A stretch of 16,905 nt of DNA from Verrucomicrobiota bacterium (GTDB taxonomy: Bacteria > Verrucomicrobiota > Verrucomicrobiia > Opitutales > Opitutaceae): the NCBI GenBank assembly GCA_003694825.1, contig RFJS01000046.1:1-16905 (forward strand), given 5' to 3'. Below the pieces are notes generated by a model. It was not told the DNA's origin. It saw only the letters and a list, made by a program, of their open reading frames with translations, and did no database searches. Of the stretch, positions 7,293-15,282 are shown piece by piece; position 1 is the first letter of the stretch; each line of letters begins with the position of its first letter. Made by a program: the position numbers and the translations under genes.

Positions 7293-8119
7293 GAGGCGCG
7301 ATGACGATGGTGTCTCGCGGCGCGGCCGCGGTTGTTTCCGTGGTTCGACGGCGTATTGCGTGCGGGCGGCTTTCGCCGGGGGCGTGGCGGGGTGTCGAGG
7401 ATTTCGGCGACGATGGCGGCGAGCCGGGTGCCGGCGTCGGCGATGTTGGCACGTCCGGTGGCGATGGCGCGCTCGAGGGGCATGTCGAACTTCAGAGGCG
7501 GGCACCACGGGATCTCGCCGGGGCGGAAGGCCGGGTAGGCGGGAGCCGCCCGGGGCGGGGCTTTGGCCGGAAGCTCGCCCAGGCAGGCACAGGCGGCGCA
7601 CTGGACGATCTCGCGGGCGGGGCTGCGGACTGGATGGAGGTCGAGCCCGAGGGCGGCAAGGTTGCTGAGAAAGACCTGGAGGCCGTGACGGACGCGAGCC
7701 TGGCGGCCGGCGACGTCGATGAGTTCCTCGTTCCAGGGGCTGGTGGTGAACAGCAGCAGGCGGGAGAGTCCGGCGGCGGCGACTCCGCGGGCGATATGGT
7801 CGATGAGGTCAAGGGCGGTTTCGAAGTCGATGCCGAAGAGCGAATGCGGGTAGGGGCCGAGAACCTGCCGGAGCGGCGGGAGAATGTGGAGCCGCTCCAT
7901 CACGGGGCCGCCGGTTTCGCGCGCATGGTTGATGACGGCGGTGCCGAGGATTTCCTCCAGCTCCAGCGGCCGTCCCAGGCCCCAGTCGGCGAAGCCGAAG
8001 AGCGGGAGCATGGCGAGGACCTGCTCGGGATGCGGCAATTCGGCGTAGTCGGTCCAGGTGCGGCTGGACCACATGTGACTGTCGGGAATGCCGGCGAGCA
8101 GTGAGAGGGGGGACTTCAC
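7289..8119 (-). CDS. Creatininase-like protein lacking the metal ligands (probable pseudoenzyme)
   Basis: A 276-residue protein that aligns by eye along its length with the neighbouring creatininase: same order of strands, the region LPLFGFADWGLGRPLELEE opposite the HGPHLPLG metal loop, and a C-terminal IATGRANIADAGTRLAAIVAEIL helix matching that of the active paralogue. The ligands are replaced: Ala44 for Glu53, Trp46 for His55, Glu55 for Asp64, and Pro in place of His138 (TTSPWNEEL for RTHGGN). It adds a CAACAC cysteine cluster and a basic, proline-rich C-terminal tail of about 30 residues. The start is GTG at 8119, giving a GTGA overlap with the upstream oppF-type stop; a later ATG (8074) is possible. 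Likely role: a non-catalytic partner or substrate-binding subunit of the adjacent hydrolase. This is inference from homology and coupling. Confidence 0.75.
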   Translation of the reverse strand: MKSPLSLLAGIPDSHMWSSRTWTDYAELPHPEQVLAMLPLFGFADWGLGRPLELEEILGTAVINHARETGGPVMERLHILPPLRQVLGPYPHSLFGIDFETALDLIDHIARGVAAAGLSRLLLFTTSPWNEELIDVAGRQARVRHGLQVFLSNLAALGLDLHPVRSPAREIVQCAACACLGELPAKAPPRAAPAYPAFRPGEIPWCPPLKFDMPLERAIATGRANIADAGTRLAAIVAEILDTPPRPRRKPPARNTPSNHGNNRGRAARHHRHRAS

Positions 8120-9153
8120 AGGTCGAAGTGGCAGGCCACCTCGTGTCCCTCTGTGGTTGTGCGGAGCGCGGGTTTCTGGATACGGCACTGCTCCTGCACG
8201 TGTGGGCAGCGGGTGTGGAACGGGCAGCCGGGGGGTGGGTTGATGGGGGAGGGGACGTCGCCGGAGAGGACGATGCGCTTGCGCTTGCGGCGCGGGTCGG
8301 GCTCGGGAATGGCGGAGAGAAGAGCGCGCGTATACGGGTGGCGCGGGTCACGGTAGATTTCGTCCGCACCGGCGATTTCGACGATATTGCCCAGATACAT
8401 GACGGCCACGCGATCGCTGATGTGTTTCACGACCGCGAGGTCGTGCGCGATGAACAGGTAGGAGAGGCCCATCTCGCGCTGCAGGTCGAGCAGCAGATTC
8501 AGCACCTGGGACTGGATGGAGACATCGAGGGCGGAGACGGGTTCGTCGCAGATGATGAGGCGTGGTTCGAGCGCGATGGCGCGGGCGATGCCGATGCGCT
8601 GGCGCTGGCCGCCGGAGAATTCGAAGGGGAAACGGTCGGCCGCGGCGGCGGTGAGGCCGACGCGTTCGAGCAGTTCGAGGGCCTTTTTGCGGCGAAACTC
8701 GGCGTCGCCGATCCCGTGGATGATGAAGGGCTCTTCGAGGATATTGGCGACGGTGTGGCGGGAGTTGAGGGACTCGGCCGGATCCTGGAAGATCATCTGG
8801 ATCTCGCGACGGACCGGCTTGAGCTGGCGGCGCGGGATTTCGGCGAGGTTTCGACCCTGGAAGAGGATTTCGCCGTCGGTGGGTTCGACAAGGCGAACAA
8901 TGGCCTTGCCGGTCGTCGATTTCCCACAGCCGGACTCGCCGACGAGGCCGAGCGTCTCCCCCGGATGGATGGTGAGGTCGATGCCATCGACGGCCCGGCA
9001 GCTTGCCTTCGCGCGCAGGAAGATACCCCCCTTGACGGGGAAGTGGACCTTGAGGCCGCGGATTTCGAGCAGCGGTGCGTCGACGGTTGATGGGGTCGAC
9101 GCGGAGGCGGACGACCGGGCGGTGGGGGAGGAACCGTTTGGAGAGGCAATCAT
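8116..9153 (-). CDS. Peptide ABC transporter ATP-binding protein, OppF/DppF type
   Basis: A 345-residue ATPase that energises the Yej-type importer. Walker A GESGCGKS is at 72-79, the Q-loop is Gln123, the signature is FSGGQ at 179-183, Walker B with its Glu is LIICDE at 199-204, and the H-loop is His237. The C-terminus carries the oligopeptide/dipeptide family extension with Cys residues in GCPFHTRCPHVQEQC and VACH, the pattern linked to an Fe-S site in some family members. About 25 low-complexity Ser/Thr/Ala residues precede the fold. It corresponds to the second half of E. coli YejF. It lies 27 bases downstream of the OppD-type gene and overlaps the next gene by 4 bases. Confidence 0.93.
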   Translation of the reverse strand: MIASPNGSSPTARSSASASTPSTVDAPLLEIRGLKVHFPVKGGIFLRAKASCRAVDGIDLTIHPGETLGLVGESGCGKSTTGKAIVRLVEPTDGEILFQGRNLAEIPRRQLKPVRREIQMIFQDPAESLNSRHTVANILEEPFIIHGIGDAEFRRKKALELLERVGLTAAAADRFPFEFSGGQRQRIGIARAIALEPRLIICDEPVSALDVSIQSQVLNLLLDLQREMGLSYLFIAHDLAVVKHISDRVAVMYLGNIVEIAGADEIYRDPRHPYTRALLSAIPEPDPRRKRKRIVLSGDVPSPINPPPGCPFHTRCPHVQEQCRIQKPALRTTTEGHEVACHFDL

Positions 9154-9180
9154 GTCGGCGGGCGGCGATGGTCTCGCGGT

Positions 9181-10215
9181 TCAGGGGGTGTCGGCGGGGG
9201 CGGCCGGCGGCTGCTCGCCAAGGTCACGCCAATGGTGACAGGCGGCGAAGTGTCCGGTGCCGACTGTTTCGAGGCCGGGCACCTCCTTTTCGCAGCGTTC
9301 GGTGCGGTGGGGGCAGCGGTTCTGAAAACGACAGCCGGGCGGCAGTTCGAGCAGACCGGGCACCATGCCCTCGATGGTGCTGAGCCTTGTCTTGCGTGGT
9401 GTTTCGAGCCGCGGGATCGAGGCGAGCAGGCCGCGGGTGTAGGGGTGGGTGGGGTTTTCGAAGATGTCGTGAACCGAGCCGGTCTCGGCGACGCGCCCGG
9501 CATACATTACCACCACGTCCTGGCACATCTCGGCGATGACACCGAGGTCGTGGGTGATGATGATGATGGACATGCCAAAGTCTTTCTGCAGATCGCGCAT
9601 CAGCTCGAGGATCTGAGCCTGGATGGTGAGATCGAGGGCGGTGGTGGGCTCGTCGGCGATGACGAGGCTCGGCCGGTTGGCCAGTGCGATGGCGATGACC
9701 ACGCGCTGCCGCATGCCGCCGGAAAGCTGGTGCGGGTATTCGCTGACGCGCACTTCCGGAGAGGGAATACCGACGCGCGCGAGGATATCGATGGAGCGTT
9801 CGAGCGCCTCCTTCGGGGTCATGCCCGGGTTGTGGAGCAGGAAGGTCTCGGAGAGCTGGCGCCCGATGCGGTGCACGGGATTGAGGGCGGTCATCGGTTC
9901 CTGAAAGATGAAGCCGATGCGCCCGCCACGGATCTGGTGCATGCGCTCGACGGGGGCGGAGGTGAGATCTTCTCCGTCGAAGAGCACCTGGCCGCTGACG
10001 ATGCGGCCCATGGGCCGGGGCAGGAGGCGAACGATGGACAAGGCGGTGACGCTCTTGCCGCACCCCGATTCACCGACGATGCCGAGGGTGCGGCCACGGC
10101 GAACCTTGAAGCTGACACCGTCGACGGCGGTGACGCGGCCCGCGTCGGTGTCGAAGGCGGTGACGAGGTCGCGGACTTCGAGGAGGATGTCGTTGTCTGG
10201 ATCGGCGTTGGACAC
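9181..10215 (-). CDS. Peptide ABC transporter ATP-binding protein, OppD/DppD type
   Basis: A 344-residue ATPase starting at GTG. Walker A GESGCGKS is at 48-55, the Q-loop is Gln105 (FIFQEPMTALNP), the signature is LSGGM at 164-168, Walker B with its Glu is LVIADE at 184-189, and the H-loop is His222. The C-terminal oligopeptide-transporter extension has Cys residues in GCRFQNRCPHRTERC and AACH. It pairs with the following OppF-type protein as a heterodimer on the cytoplasmic face of the YejB/YejE permeases, and corresponds to the first half of E. coli YejF. A GGAGAA lies 14 bases before the GTG, which is farther than usual. The gap to the solute-binding protein gene is 32 bases. Confidence 0.93.
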   Translation of the reverse strand: MSNADPDNDILLEVRDLVTAFDTDAGRVTAVDGVSFKVRRGRTLGIVGESGCGKSVTALSIVRLLPRPMGRIVSGQVLFDGEDLTSAPVERMHQIRGGRIGFIFQEPMTALNPVHRIGRQLSETFLLHNPGMTPKEALERSIDILARVGIPSPEVRVSEYPHQLSGGMRQRVVIAIALANRPSLVIADEPTTALDLTIQAQILELMRDLQKDFGMSIIIITHDLGVIAEMCQDVVVMYAGRVAETGSVHDIFENPTHPYTRGLLASIPRLETPRKTRLSTIEGMVPGLLELPPGCRFQNRCPHRTERCEKEVPGLETVGTGHFAACHHWRDLGEQPPAAPADTP

Positions 10216-10247
10216 GGCGGGTGTCGGTGTTCTCCGGATACGGTGCG

Positions 10248-12329
10248 TCAGTTGGCCTTGAACTGATCGTAGACGTGGATGCCGACCGGGAAGGTCTTTC
10301 CGGCGCGGCGGGCCTCGCGGGTTTCCTTCTTCATGTCTTCGTCGATCCAGAAGAGGAAGTATTGGATCCAGGAATCGCTGATCTTCACGTTGAAGCCTTC
10401 GGGGTTGCGGATCCAGCGCCAGGTGGCGTTGCGGTAGAAGGGGATCACGAAACCGGGGACGAAGCAGCCGTCGGCGTGGATGAGTTCCTCGAGGCGCCAG
10501 GCGAGTTTCTTCATTTCCTCGGCGTCGTCGGAGCGATCGTAGGCGTCGATGAGGCGGTCGATTTCAGGATCGGCCAGGATGCAGAGGTTGTTGGTCTGCG
10601 TCTTCACCTTGCGCTCGGGGTTGGGCGATCCGTCGGGGAGGAAGGCCTTGTCGTAGGCGTTGGCGGAGTGCCAGGTCTCCCAGTAGCGCGGATACATTTC
10701 CGGGAAGACGCCGAAGGCGGAGAACATGATGTCGTGCTTTTTCTCCTGCGCTTTTTTCCAGGCGGCGGTGCCGTCGAGCACTTCGATGCGAAACTCGAGG
10801 CCACACTTGAGGGCTTCCTCGCGCAGGATCGCGGGGATGTCTTTGAGGGCTTCGTAGCCGGTGGTGATCGTGAAGGAGAGCCGCTCGCCCGCGGCGTTGG
10901 TGAGGACGCCGTCGCCGCCGACGGTGGTGAAGCCGGCGCGGGCGAAGTGTTCGCGCGCCTTTTCGATATCGAAGGGACGGGCCTTGAGGGTCGGGTGGGT
11001 GAATTCGCCGAAGCCATCGGCGGTGGTGTCCATGCGCGTCCAGTCGCCGCGGGCGAATTTTTCGATGACGAGATCCCAGTTGGTGGCGTAGTTGATGCCG
11101 ATGCGGATGTCGCGATTGTCGAGGAGGTGCCTGGAGCGGTTGATCCACAGGCCGTAGGTGGGGCGGGGGATGTCGTTGTAGAAGACGTTTTTGTGGATGT
11201 AGCCGGCCTGGACGTCGGGATCGGTGTCGGGGAGTTTGTCATACCAGTATTCGGCGAGATTCATGCCGAACTGGTCGAGTTCGCCCTTTTTGAACATTTC
11301 GAAGGCCTTGGCGGTGTCCCGGACGACGGTGAAGCGGATGCGGTCGGGGTTGTAGCGGCCGCGCCAGAATTTCAAGTCCCTGGCCCACCAGTCCTTGACG
11401 CGGGTGAGGGTGATCGAGCGGCCCTTGACGATGTCTTCGGGGCGCACGGTGTAGGCGCCGGATGTGGGCTGGATGCGCCACTGGTAGCGCTCGGGGAAGT
11501 CGGGACCGAGTTCGCGATAGAAGTGCGCGGGCTTCGGCTCGATCTCGAGGGCGCGGCCGAGGAAATCTGGGCGCACTTCGGGGAGGGTGATGGAGAAGGT
11601 CTTCTCGTCGTAACGGGTGACCTGGGTGTAGTTGGTCGAATACCAGTTGTTGTACCAGGGGGCCTTGATGTGGGGCGACTGGTAGAAGAAGAACGTGAAC
11701 ATCACGTCGTCGCTGGTGATGGGCACGCCGTCGGACCAGCGGGCGTCGGGATGGATGCGGATGTAGACGGTCTTGTTGGCCTTGTCGGCGGCCCACTCTT
11801 TGGCGATGCCGGGATAGTAGTGGAAACCGTTGGGCCCGATGCTTGTATCATTGGGGTGGCGACGGGCGAACTGCATGACCACATCGTCCTGGAGGAAGGG
11901 GCGGAAGCTGCCGTTGGAATCGGGGCCGACGAGGCGCGTGGTGCGCGGAAAGTCCTGGATGGCGGCGTAGAGGGTGCCGCCTTTCTTCGCGTTGGGGTCG
12001 GCGAACTCTTCGAGGTCCATGCCGTCCTCCCAGACGAGGTCGGCGGGAATGTCCTCGGGCGTCTTGAACTGGAAAAACAGGGGCAGCTCGGCGACTCTGG
12101 CGTCGTATTCCTCCTGGGTGATCTCTCCTTCGTTGAGGGCTCGCTGCAGTTCCGCCGGGATGTGTTTGAAGCTGGCGAAGTGCTGCTCCATCTCGGGCGT
12201 GATGTCCTGCGGCGGGAAGTCGCTGGAGGCGGTTTCGTCGCTCGAGCCGCCGCAGCCGGCCAGCACGAGGGCATAGAGGCCGGCGAGAAGGGCGGCGAGG
12301 GATCGGGGAGAGAGAGGGAAGTTTCGCAT
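10248..12329 (-). CDS. yejA: Extracellular solute-binding protein, family 5, YejA-like lipoprotein
   Basis: A 693-residue lipoprotein that captures the substrate for the importer. The N-terminus is a lipoprotein signal peptide with lipobox LAGC (Cys26). The family 5 peptide-binding fold starts near residue 110 at DPNAKKGGTLY, a YejA-like opening, and runs to the C-terminus. Compared with typical YejA proteins (~600 residues) there is an extra ~80-residue acidic segment after the lipidated Cys. It contains LNEGEITQEEYDARVAEL, which resembles a SHOCT motif. The fold is rich in Trp and Tyr, as expected for a peptide-binding cleft. Known family substrates are microcin C and murein-derived or cationic peptides; which applies here is unknown. 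The gene starts 5 bases after the yejE stop. The symbol rests on the permease types as much as on this sequence. Confidence 0.85.
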   Translation of the reverse strand: MRNFPLSPRSLAALLAGLYALVLAGCGGSSDETASSDFPPQDITPEMEQHFASFKHIPAELQRALNEGEITQEEYDARVAELPLFFQFKTPEDIPADLVWEDGMDLEEFADPNAKKGGTLYAAIQDFPRTTRLVGPDSNGSFRPFLQDDVVMQFARRHPNDTSIGPNGFHYYPGIAKEWAADKANKTVYIRIHPDARWSDGVPITSDDVMFTFFFYQSPHIKAPWYNNWYSTNYTQVTRYDEKTFSITLPEVRPDFLGRALEIEPKPAHFYRELGPDFPERYQWRIQPTSGAYTVRPEDIVKGRSITLTRVKDWWARDLKFWRGRYNPDRIRFTVVRDTAKAFEMFKKGELDQFGMNLAEYWYDKLPDTDPDVQAGYIHKNVFYNDIPRPTYGLWINRSRHLLDNRDIRIGINYATNWDLVIEKFARGDWTRMDTTADGFGEFTHPTLKARPFDIEKAREHFARAGFTTVGGDGVLTNAAGERLSFTITTGYEALKDIPAILREEALKCGLEFRIEVLDGTAAWKKAQEKKHDIMFSAFGVFPEMYPRYWETWHSANAYDKAFLPDGSPNPERKVKTQTNNLCILADPEIDRLIDAYDRSDDAEEMKKLAWRLEELIHADGCFVPGFVIPFYRNATWRWIRNPEGFNVKISDSWIQYFLFWIDEDMKKETREARRAGKTFPVGIHVYDQFKAN

Positions 12330-12334
12330 GATGC

Positions 12335-13408
12335 CTATTCGTAGGTCGTGAATTTTTTCGGGTCAAAGGCCTCGCGCACGGCTTCGCCGACGAAGGTGAC
12401 CAGCGTGAGGATGAAAACGAGGGCCGCGAAGGCGGACGACACGATCCATGGGGCGGTCGTGAGGGTCTGAGTGCCCTGCTTGAGCAGTTCGCCGAGGCTC
12501 GGCGTGGGCGGCGGCAGGCCGAAGCCGAGAAAGTCGAGGGCCGTGATCGAGGTGATGGCCGCGGCCACGGTGAAGGGAATGAAGGTGACGATCGTCGAGA
12601 TCGTGTTTGGCAGGATGTGGTTGAAGATGATCCGTCCGGTGCCGGCGCCGAGCACGATGGCCGCGGCGGTATAGTCGCGCGCCTTTTCCCGGTAGGTGGC
12701 CGTGCGCATGTAGTAGGTCATGCCGGTCCAGGAAAACAGCACGAGGATCACGAGCAGGATGAAGATACGCACCGGCACGGTGAAGGTGGCCGGAATGACC
12801 GAGAAGATGATGATGACCGTGTAGAGGAAGGGGATGTTCGACCAGATCTCGATCAGGCGCTGGCCGAAAAGGTCCACCTTGCCGCCGAAAAAGCCCATGA
12901 GGCAGCCGATGGTGATGCCCACGAGGTAGGTGAGCACGGTGAAGGCGAGAGCGAAGAAGATGGCGACCCGGAATCCGTAGAAGAGGCGCGCGAAGATGTC
13001 GCGGCCGGTGGTGTCGGTGCCGAGCAGGTGGCCGGCGGGACCGCCGAGCCAGGAGGGCGGGGCCGGCTTGAAGACGCCTTCGTAGGGCGTGTTCTCGTAG
13101 GGGTTGAAGGCGATCGGCGGCATGAGCAGCCAATTGTCGCCGCCCTCCTGCCGGAAGCGGTCGCGCAGGTCGCGGTAGTTGGTCTCGTAGCTGTAGTCGA
13201 AGCCGAAGGTCGTGCCCGGGATGATGTCCCCATAAGTCGGGAAATACCACTTGCCCTCGTAGCGGACGACGATGGCCCGGCTGTTGACCAGCAGCTCGCC
13301 CAGCAGCGAGATCAGGGAGAGCCCGCAGAGCAGCAGAAACGAAAAGTAGCCGCGGCGGATCGATCGGAATCGACGCAGTTTCTTGGCAGTGAGCGGATTC
13401 AGACGCAT
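12335..13408 (-). CDS. yejE: Peptide ABC transporter permease, YejE type
   Basis: A 357-residue inner-membrane permease. The N-terminus NPLTAKKLRRFRSIRRGY is followed by a first membrane segment and the segment VVRYEGKWYFP, features I recognise from E. coli YejE. A periplasmic region of about 90 residues follows, then LLGTDTTGRDIFARLFYGFR and five further membrane segments. The EAA loop that docks the ATPases is visible as AAAIVLGAGTGR with HILPN at its end, and the late GFGLPPPTPSLGELL segment is typical of OppC/DppC permeases. It pairs with YejB. It starts 22 bases after the yejB stop, and its stop is 5 bases before yejA. Confidence 0.93.
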   Translation of the reverse strand: MRLNPLTAKKLRRFRSIRRGYFSFLLLCGLSLISLLGELLVNSRAIVVRYEGKWYFPTYGDIIPGTTFGFDYSYETNYRDLRDRFRQEGGDNWLLMPPIAFNPYENTPYEGVFKPAPPSWLGGPAGHLLGTDTTGRDIFARLFYGFRVAIFFALAFTVLTYLVGITIGCLMGFFGGKVDLFGQRLIEIWSNIPFLYTVIIIFSVIPATFTVPVRIFILLVILVLFSWTGMTYYMRTATYREKARDYTAAAIVLGAGTGRIIFNHILPNTISTIVTFIPFTVAAAITSITALDFLGFGLPPPTPSLGELLKQGTQTLTTAPWIVSSAFAALVFILTLVTFVGEAVREAFDPKKFTTYE

Positions 13409-13430
13409 GGCGCGATGGCGGGGAGCACGT

Positions 13431-14453
13431 TCACTTGAACCGGATGCGCGGATCGATCAGCGCGACAAGCACGTCGGAGAGGATGTTGCCGAGCATGAGC
13501 AGGAGGCTGCCGATGAGAATCACGCCCATGACGATCGGGTAGTCCCGGTCGAGAATCGAGGTGATGCCGAGCAGCCCGAATCCATTGATGTCGAAGATGG
13601 TCTCGATCAGGAACGACCCGGACACGAGCAGCGTGATGTTCTGACCGAAGGTCGTGGCGATGGGGATGAGCGAATTGCGCAGGGCGTGCCGGATGACGGC
13701 GTCGCGGAAGGGGACCCCCTTGGCGATGGCGGTGCGCACGTAGTCGGCGGCGAGATTGTCCATCAGGTGGTTCTTCATCAGCAACGTCGTCATGGCGAAG
13801 CTGCCGACGAGGTAGCAGGTCAGCGGCAGGATGGCGTGATGGATGATGTCCTTCACCTTCTCCCAGGGCGACATGTCGACGAAGTCGAAACTGGTGAATC
13901 CGCCCATGGGAAACCACTCGAGCCGGGCCGAGAAGAACAGCAGCAGAAGGGCGCCGAGCACGTAGCCCGGGATCGCGTAGCCGACGAAGATCAGCACCGA
14001 GGTGGCGTTGTCGATCACCGTGCGGTGTTTCAAGGCCTTGAGCACGCCGAGCGGGATGCAGACCCCATAGGTGATGATCAGCGTCACCACGCCATAGAAG
14101 ATCGAGACCGGCATGCGCTCGCGGATGATCGCGGTGACTGGCTCGTTGTAGCGGTAGCTCTTGCCGAGGTCGCCGGTGAGAACATTGCCGACCCAGTGCG
14201 CGTAGCTGACGAGCACCGGCTTGTCGAAGCCGTAGTAGGCCTTGAGCTGGTTGATCTGCTCTTCGGAGAGGGCCATGTTCTGCCCGGCCATGCCGCCGGA
14301 GCGGCCGCTGGCGGCATAGAGCTGGCGCATTTCCATCAGCGCCCGTTCAAGCGGCCCCCCGGGCACGGCCCGGGTGATGAGAAACACGATCAACGTAACA
14401 CCGAAGAGCGTGGGCGGTATGAGGAGGAGTCTGCGGATGAAATAGTCGCGCAT
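13431..14453 (-). CDS. yejB: Peptide ABC transporter permease, YejB type
   Basis: A 340-residue inner-membrane permease of the OppB/DppB class. It opens with MRDYFIRRLLLIPPTLFGV, the usual first segment, followed by AVPGGPLERAL, which matches YejB proteins. A periplasmic stretch (residues ~45-90) contains a Gly/Met-rich segment and YYGFDKPV. The EAA loop is DYVRTAIAKGVPFRDAVIRHALRN, quoted here only as its start DYVRTAIAKG and end RHALRN. The late GSFLIETIFDINGFGLLG and the ending LVALIDPRIRFK are typical of YejB. The ATG before RDYFIRR is chosen because it gives the family N-terminus; the frame stays open for 71 codons upstream, but that stretch is low-complexity. It is the first gene of the importer operon. 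Confidence 0.93.
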   Translation of the reverse strand: MRDYFIRRLLLIPPTLFGVTLIVFLITRAVPGGPLERALMEMRQLYAASGRSGGMAGQNMALSEEQINQLKAYYGFDKPVLVSYAHWVGNVLTGDLGKSYRYNEPVTAIIRERMPVSIFYGVVTLIITYGVCIPLGVLKALKHRTVIDNATSVLIFVGYAIPGYVLGALLLLFFSARLEWFPMGGFTSFDFVDMSPWEKVKDIIHHAILPLTCYLVGSFAMTTLLMKNHLMDNLAADYVRTAIAKGVPFRDAVIRHALRNSLIPIATTFGQNITLLVSGSFLIETIFDINGFGLLGITSILDRDYPIVMGVILIGSLLLMLGNILSDVLVALIDPRIRFK

Positions 14454-14607
14454 CAGGCAGCGGGACTGGGCTGGCTTGTTTTGACGGGCGACTGTGTTCA
14501 GGACCCCGGGTCGGGCAACGCTTTTCCCGGGGATTTCCGGCGCGCCTGGTGGGGGATCACCCTCGCACGCCGGCCGGGAGCGGGGCCTGGCAGGGGGGCG
14601 CCGGACG
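14454..14607 (-). other. Intergenic spacer between gre gene and yejB with GC-rich imperfect hairpin
   Basis: This 154-base spacer is the longest gap within the - strand gene series. An imperfect inverted repeat spans 14537-14573: outer arms CCGGCG and CGCCGG, with an inner GGTG/CACC pair around a 6-base loop. There is no run of T after it on the - strand, so it is not a standard intrinsic terminator. It could be an attenuator, a weak stop after gre, or chance in GC-rich DNA. A promoter for yejB may lie here, but I see no convincing consensus. Confidence 0.25.
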
Positions 14608-15078
14608 CTACGCGATGGCCTCGATCTCGACGGTGTTGCCGTTGATGGCGATGCGCTCGCCGACACGTTTGCCCACGAGGCTGCGCCCGAGCGGCGATTG
14701 CGGGGTGATCACATACACGGTCGTTCCCTCGAAGTCATCGATCTCGATGCCGCCGCCGAAGGGGCCGAGAAAATACGAGGAGGTCTCTTCGGGGGTTCGG
14801 GTGCGGACGAGCGCGGTGAGCGCCACGGGGGCGTCCGGGCCGAAGGTGCGCAGCGGCAGCGTTTCGTAGGCGGTGATCGCCTCCTTGAGTTCGTTGACGA
14901 TGCGGGACTGGCCGTCGACGAGGAACTGGTTCTCGAGGGCGCGGTTCTCCCGCTGACTCTCGGCGATATCGTCGGCGGGAAGGGCCTCCTCGTTGGCCAT
15001 GGCGCGGGCTTCTTCGATGAGGCGCAGCTCCTCGCGAAGTTTTTCCAGGATGCGTGTGACCAGCTCGGCCTTGTTCAT
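14608..15078 (-). CDS. GreA/GreB-family transcription elongation factor
   Basis: A 156-residue protein of the usual GreA/GreB size. The N-terminal ~75 residues form a charged helical hairpin (coiled coil) that would enter the RNA polymerase secondary channel. Its tip region DDIAES keeps Asp37 and Glu40 in the D-x-x-E spacing of the acidic residues that help transcript cleavage in GreA. The C-terminal FKBP-like half ends with TPQSPLGRSLVGKRVGERI, the most recognisable Gre signature. Expected role: rescue of backtracked RNA polymerase by stimulating cleavage of the 3' RNA end. I cannot tell GreA from GreB by eye, and the N-terminal half is divergent. No clear Shine-Dalgarno site precedes the ATG. 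It lies 154 bases upstream of yejB on the same strand and is probably a separate unit. Confidence 0.85.
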   Translation of the reverse strand: MNKAELVTRILEKLREELRLIEEARAMANEEALPADDIAESQRENRALENQFLVDGQSRIVNELKEAITAYETLPLRTFGPDAPVALTALVRTRTPEETSSYFLGPFGGGIEIDDFEGTTVYVITPQSPLGRSLVGKRVGERIAINGNTVEIEAIA

Positions 15079-15239
15079 GGTGACGCGGATTGATCAGGTG
15101 AAAAGAATGTCTGGCGGGGCGAGCGCCGGATGCACCGGTTCCGCCGGGGGAGGCGGACGCATCGGTGGCGGCGGGTGAGGCAGGAAGGGGGGGCTGGGGG
15201 GCGTCTGGTTGGAACCCGCCGGGCGCGCGGATGTCGTTG

Positions 15240-15267
15240 TTTGTAGCAGGTAATCCGCCTTGAGCAA
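15240..15267 (-). promoter_or_regulatory. Possible sigma70-type promoter for the gre gene
   Basis: Read on the - strand, TTGCTC (15262-15267) and TACAAA (15240-15245) are separated by 16 bases. They match 3 of 6 and 4 of 6 consensus positions. The site lies in the 204-base region between the divergent gre gene and the exported-protein gene and is one of its few AT-richer patches. It would give a leader of roughly 155 bases. Weak match; chance is possible. Confidence 0.25.
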
Positions 15268-15282
15268 GCGACTCTTTCATCC

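Noticed and set aside
10221..12344. A 707-codon open frame on the + strand opposite yejA, with similar long frames at 9232-10266 and 13383-14645
   Set aside because: The translations are Gly/Val/Glu/Asp-rich without domain motifs, and they mirror genuine - strand genes with intact family motifs. This is the usual effect of high third-position GC.
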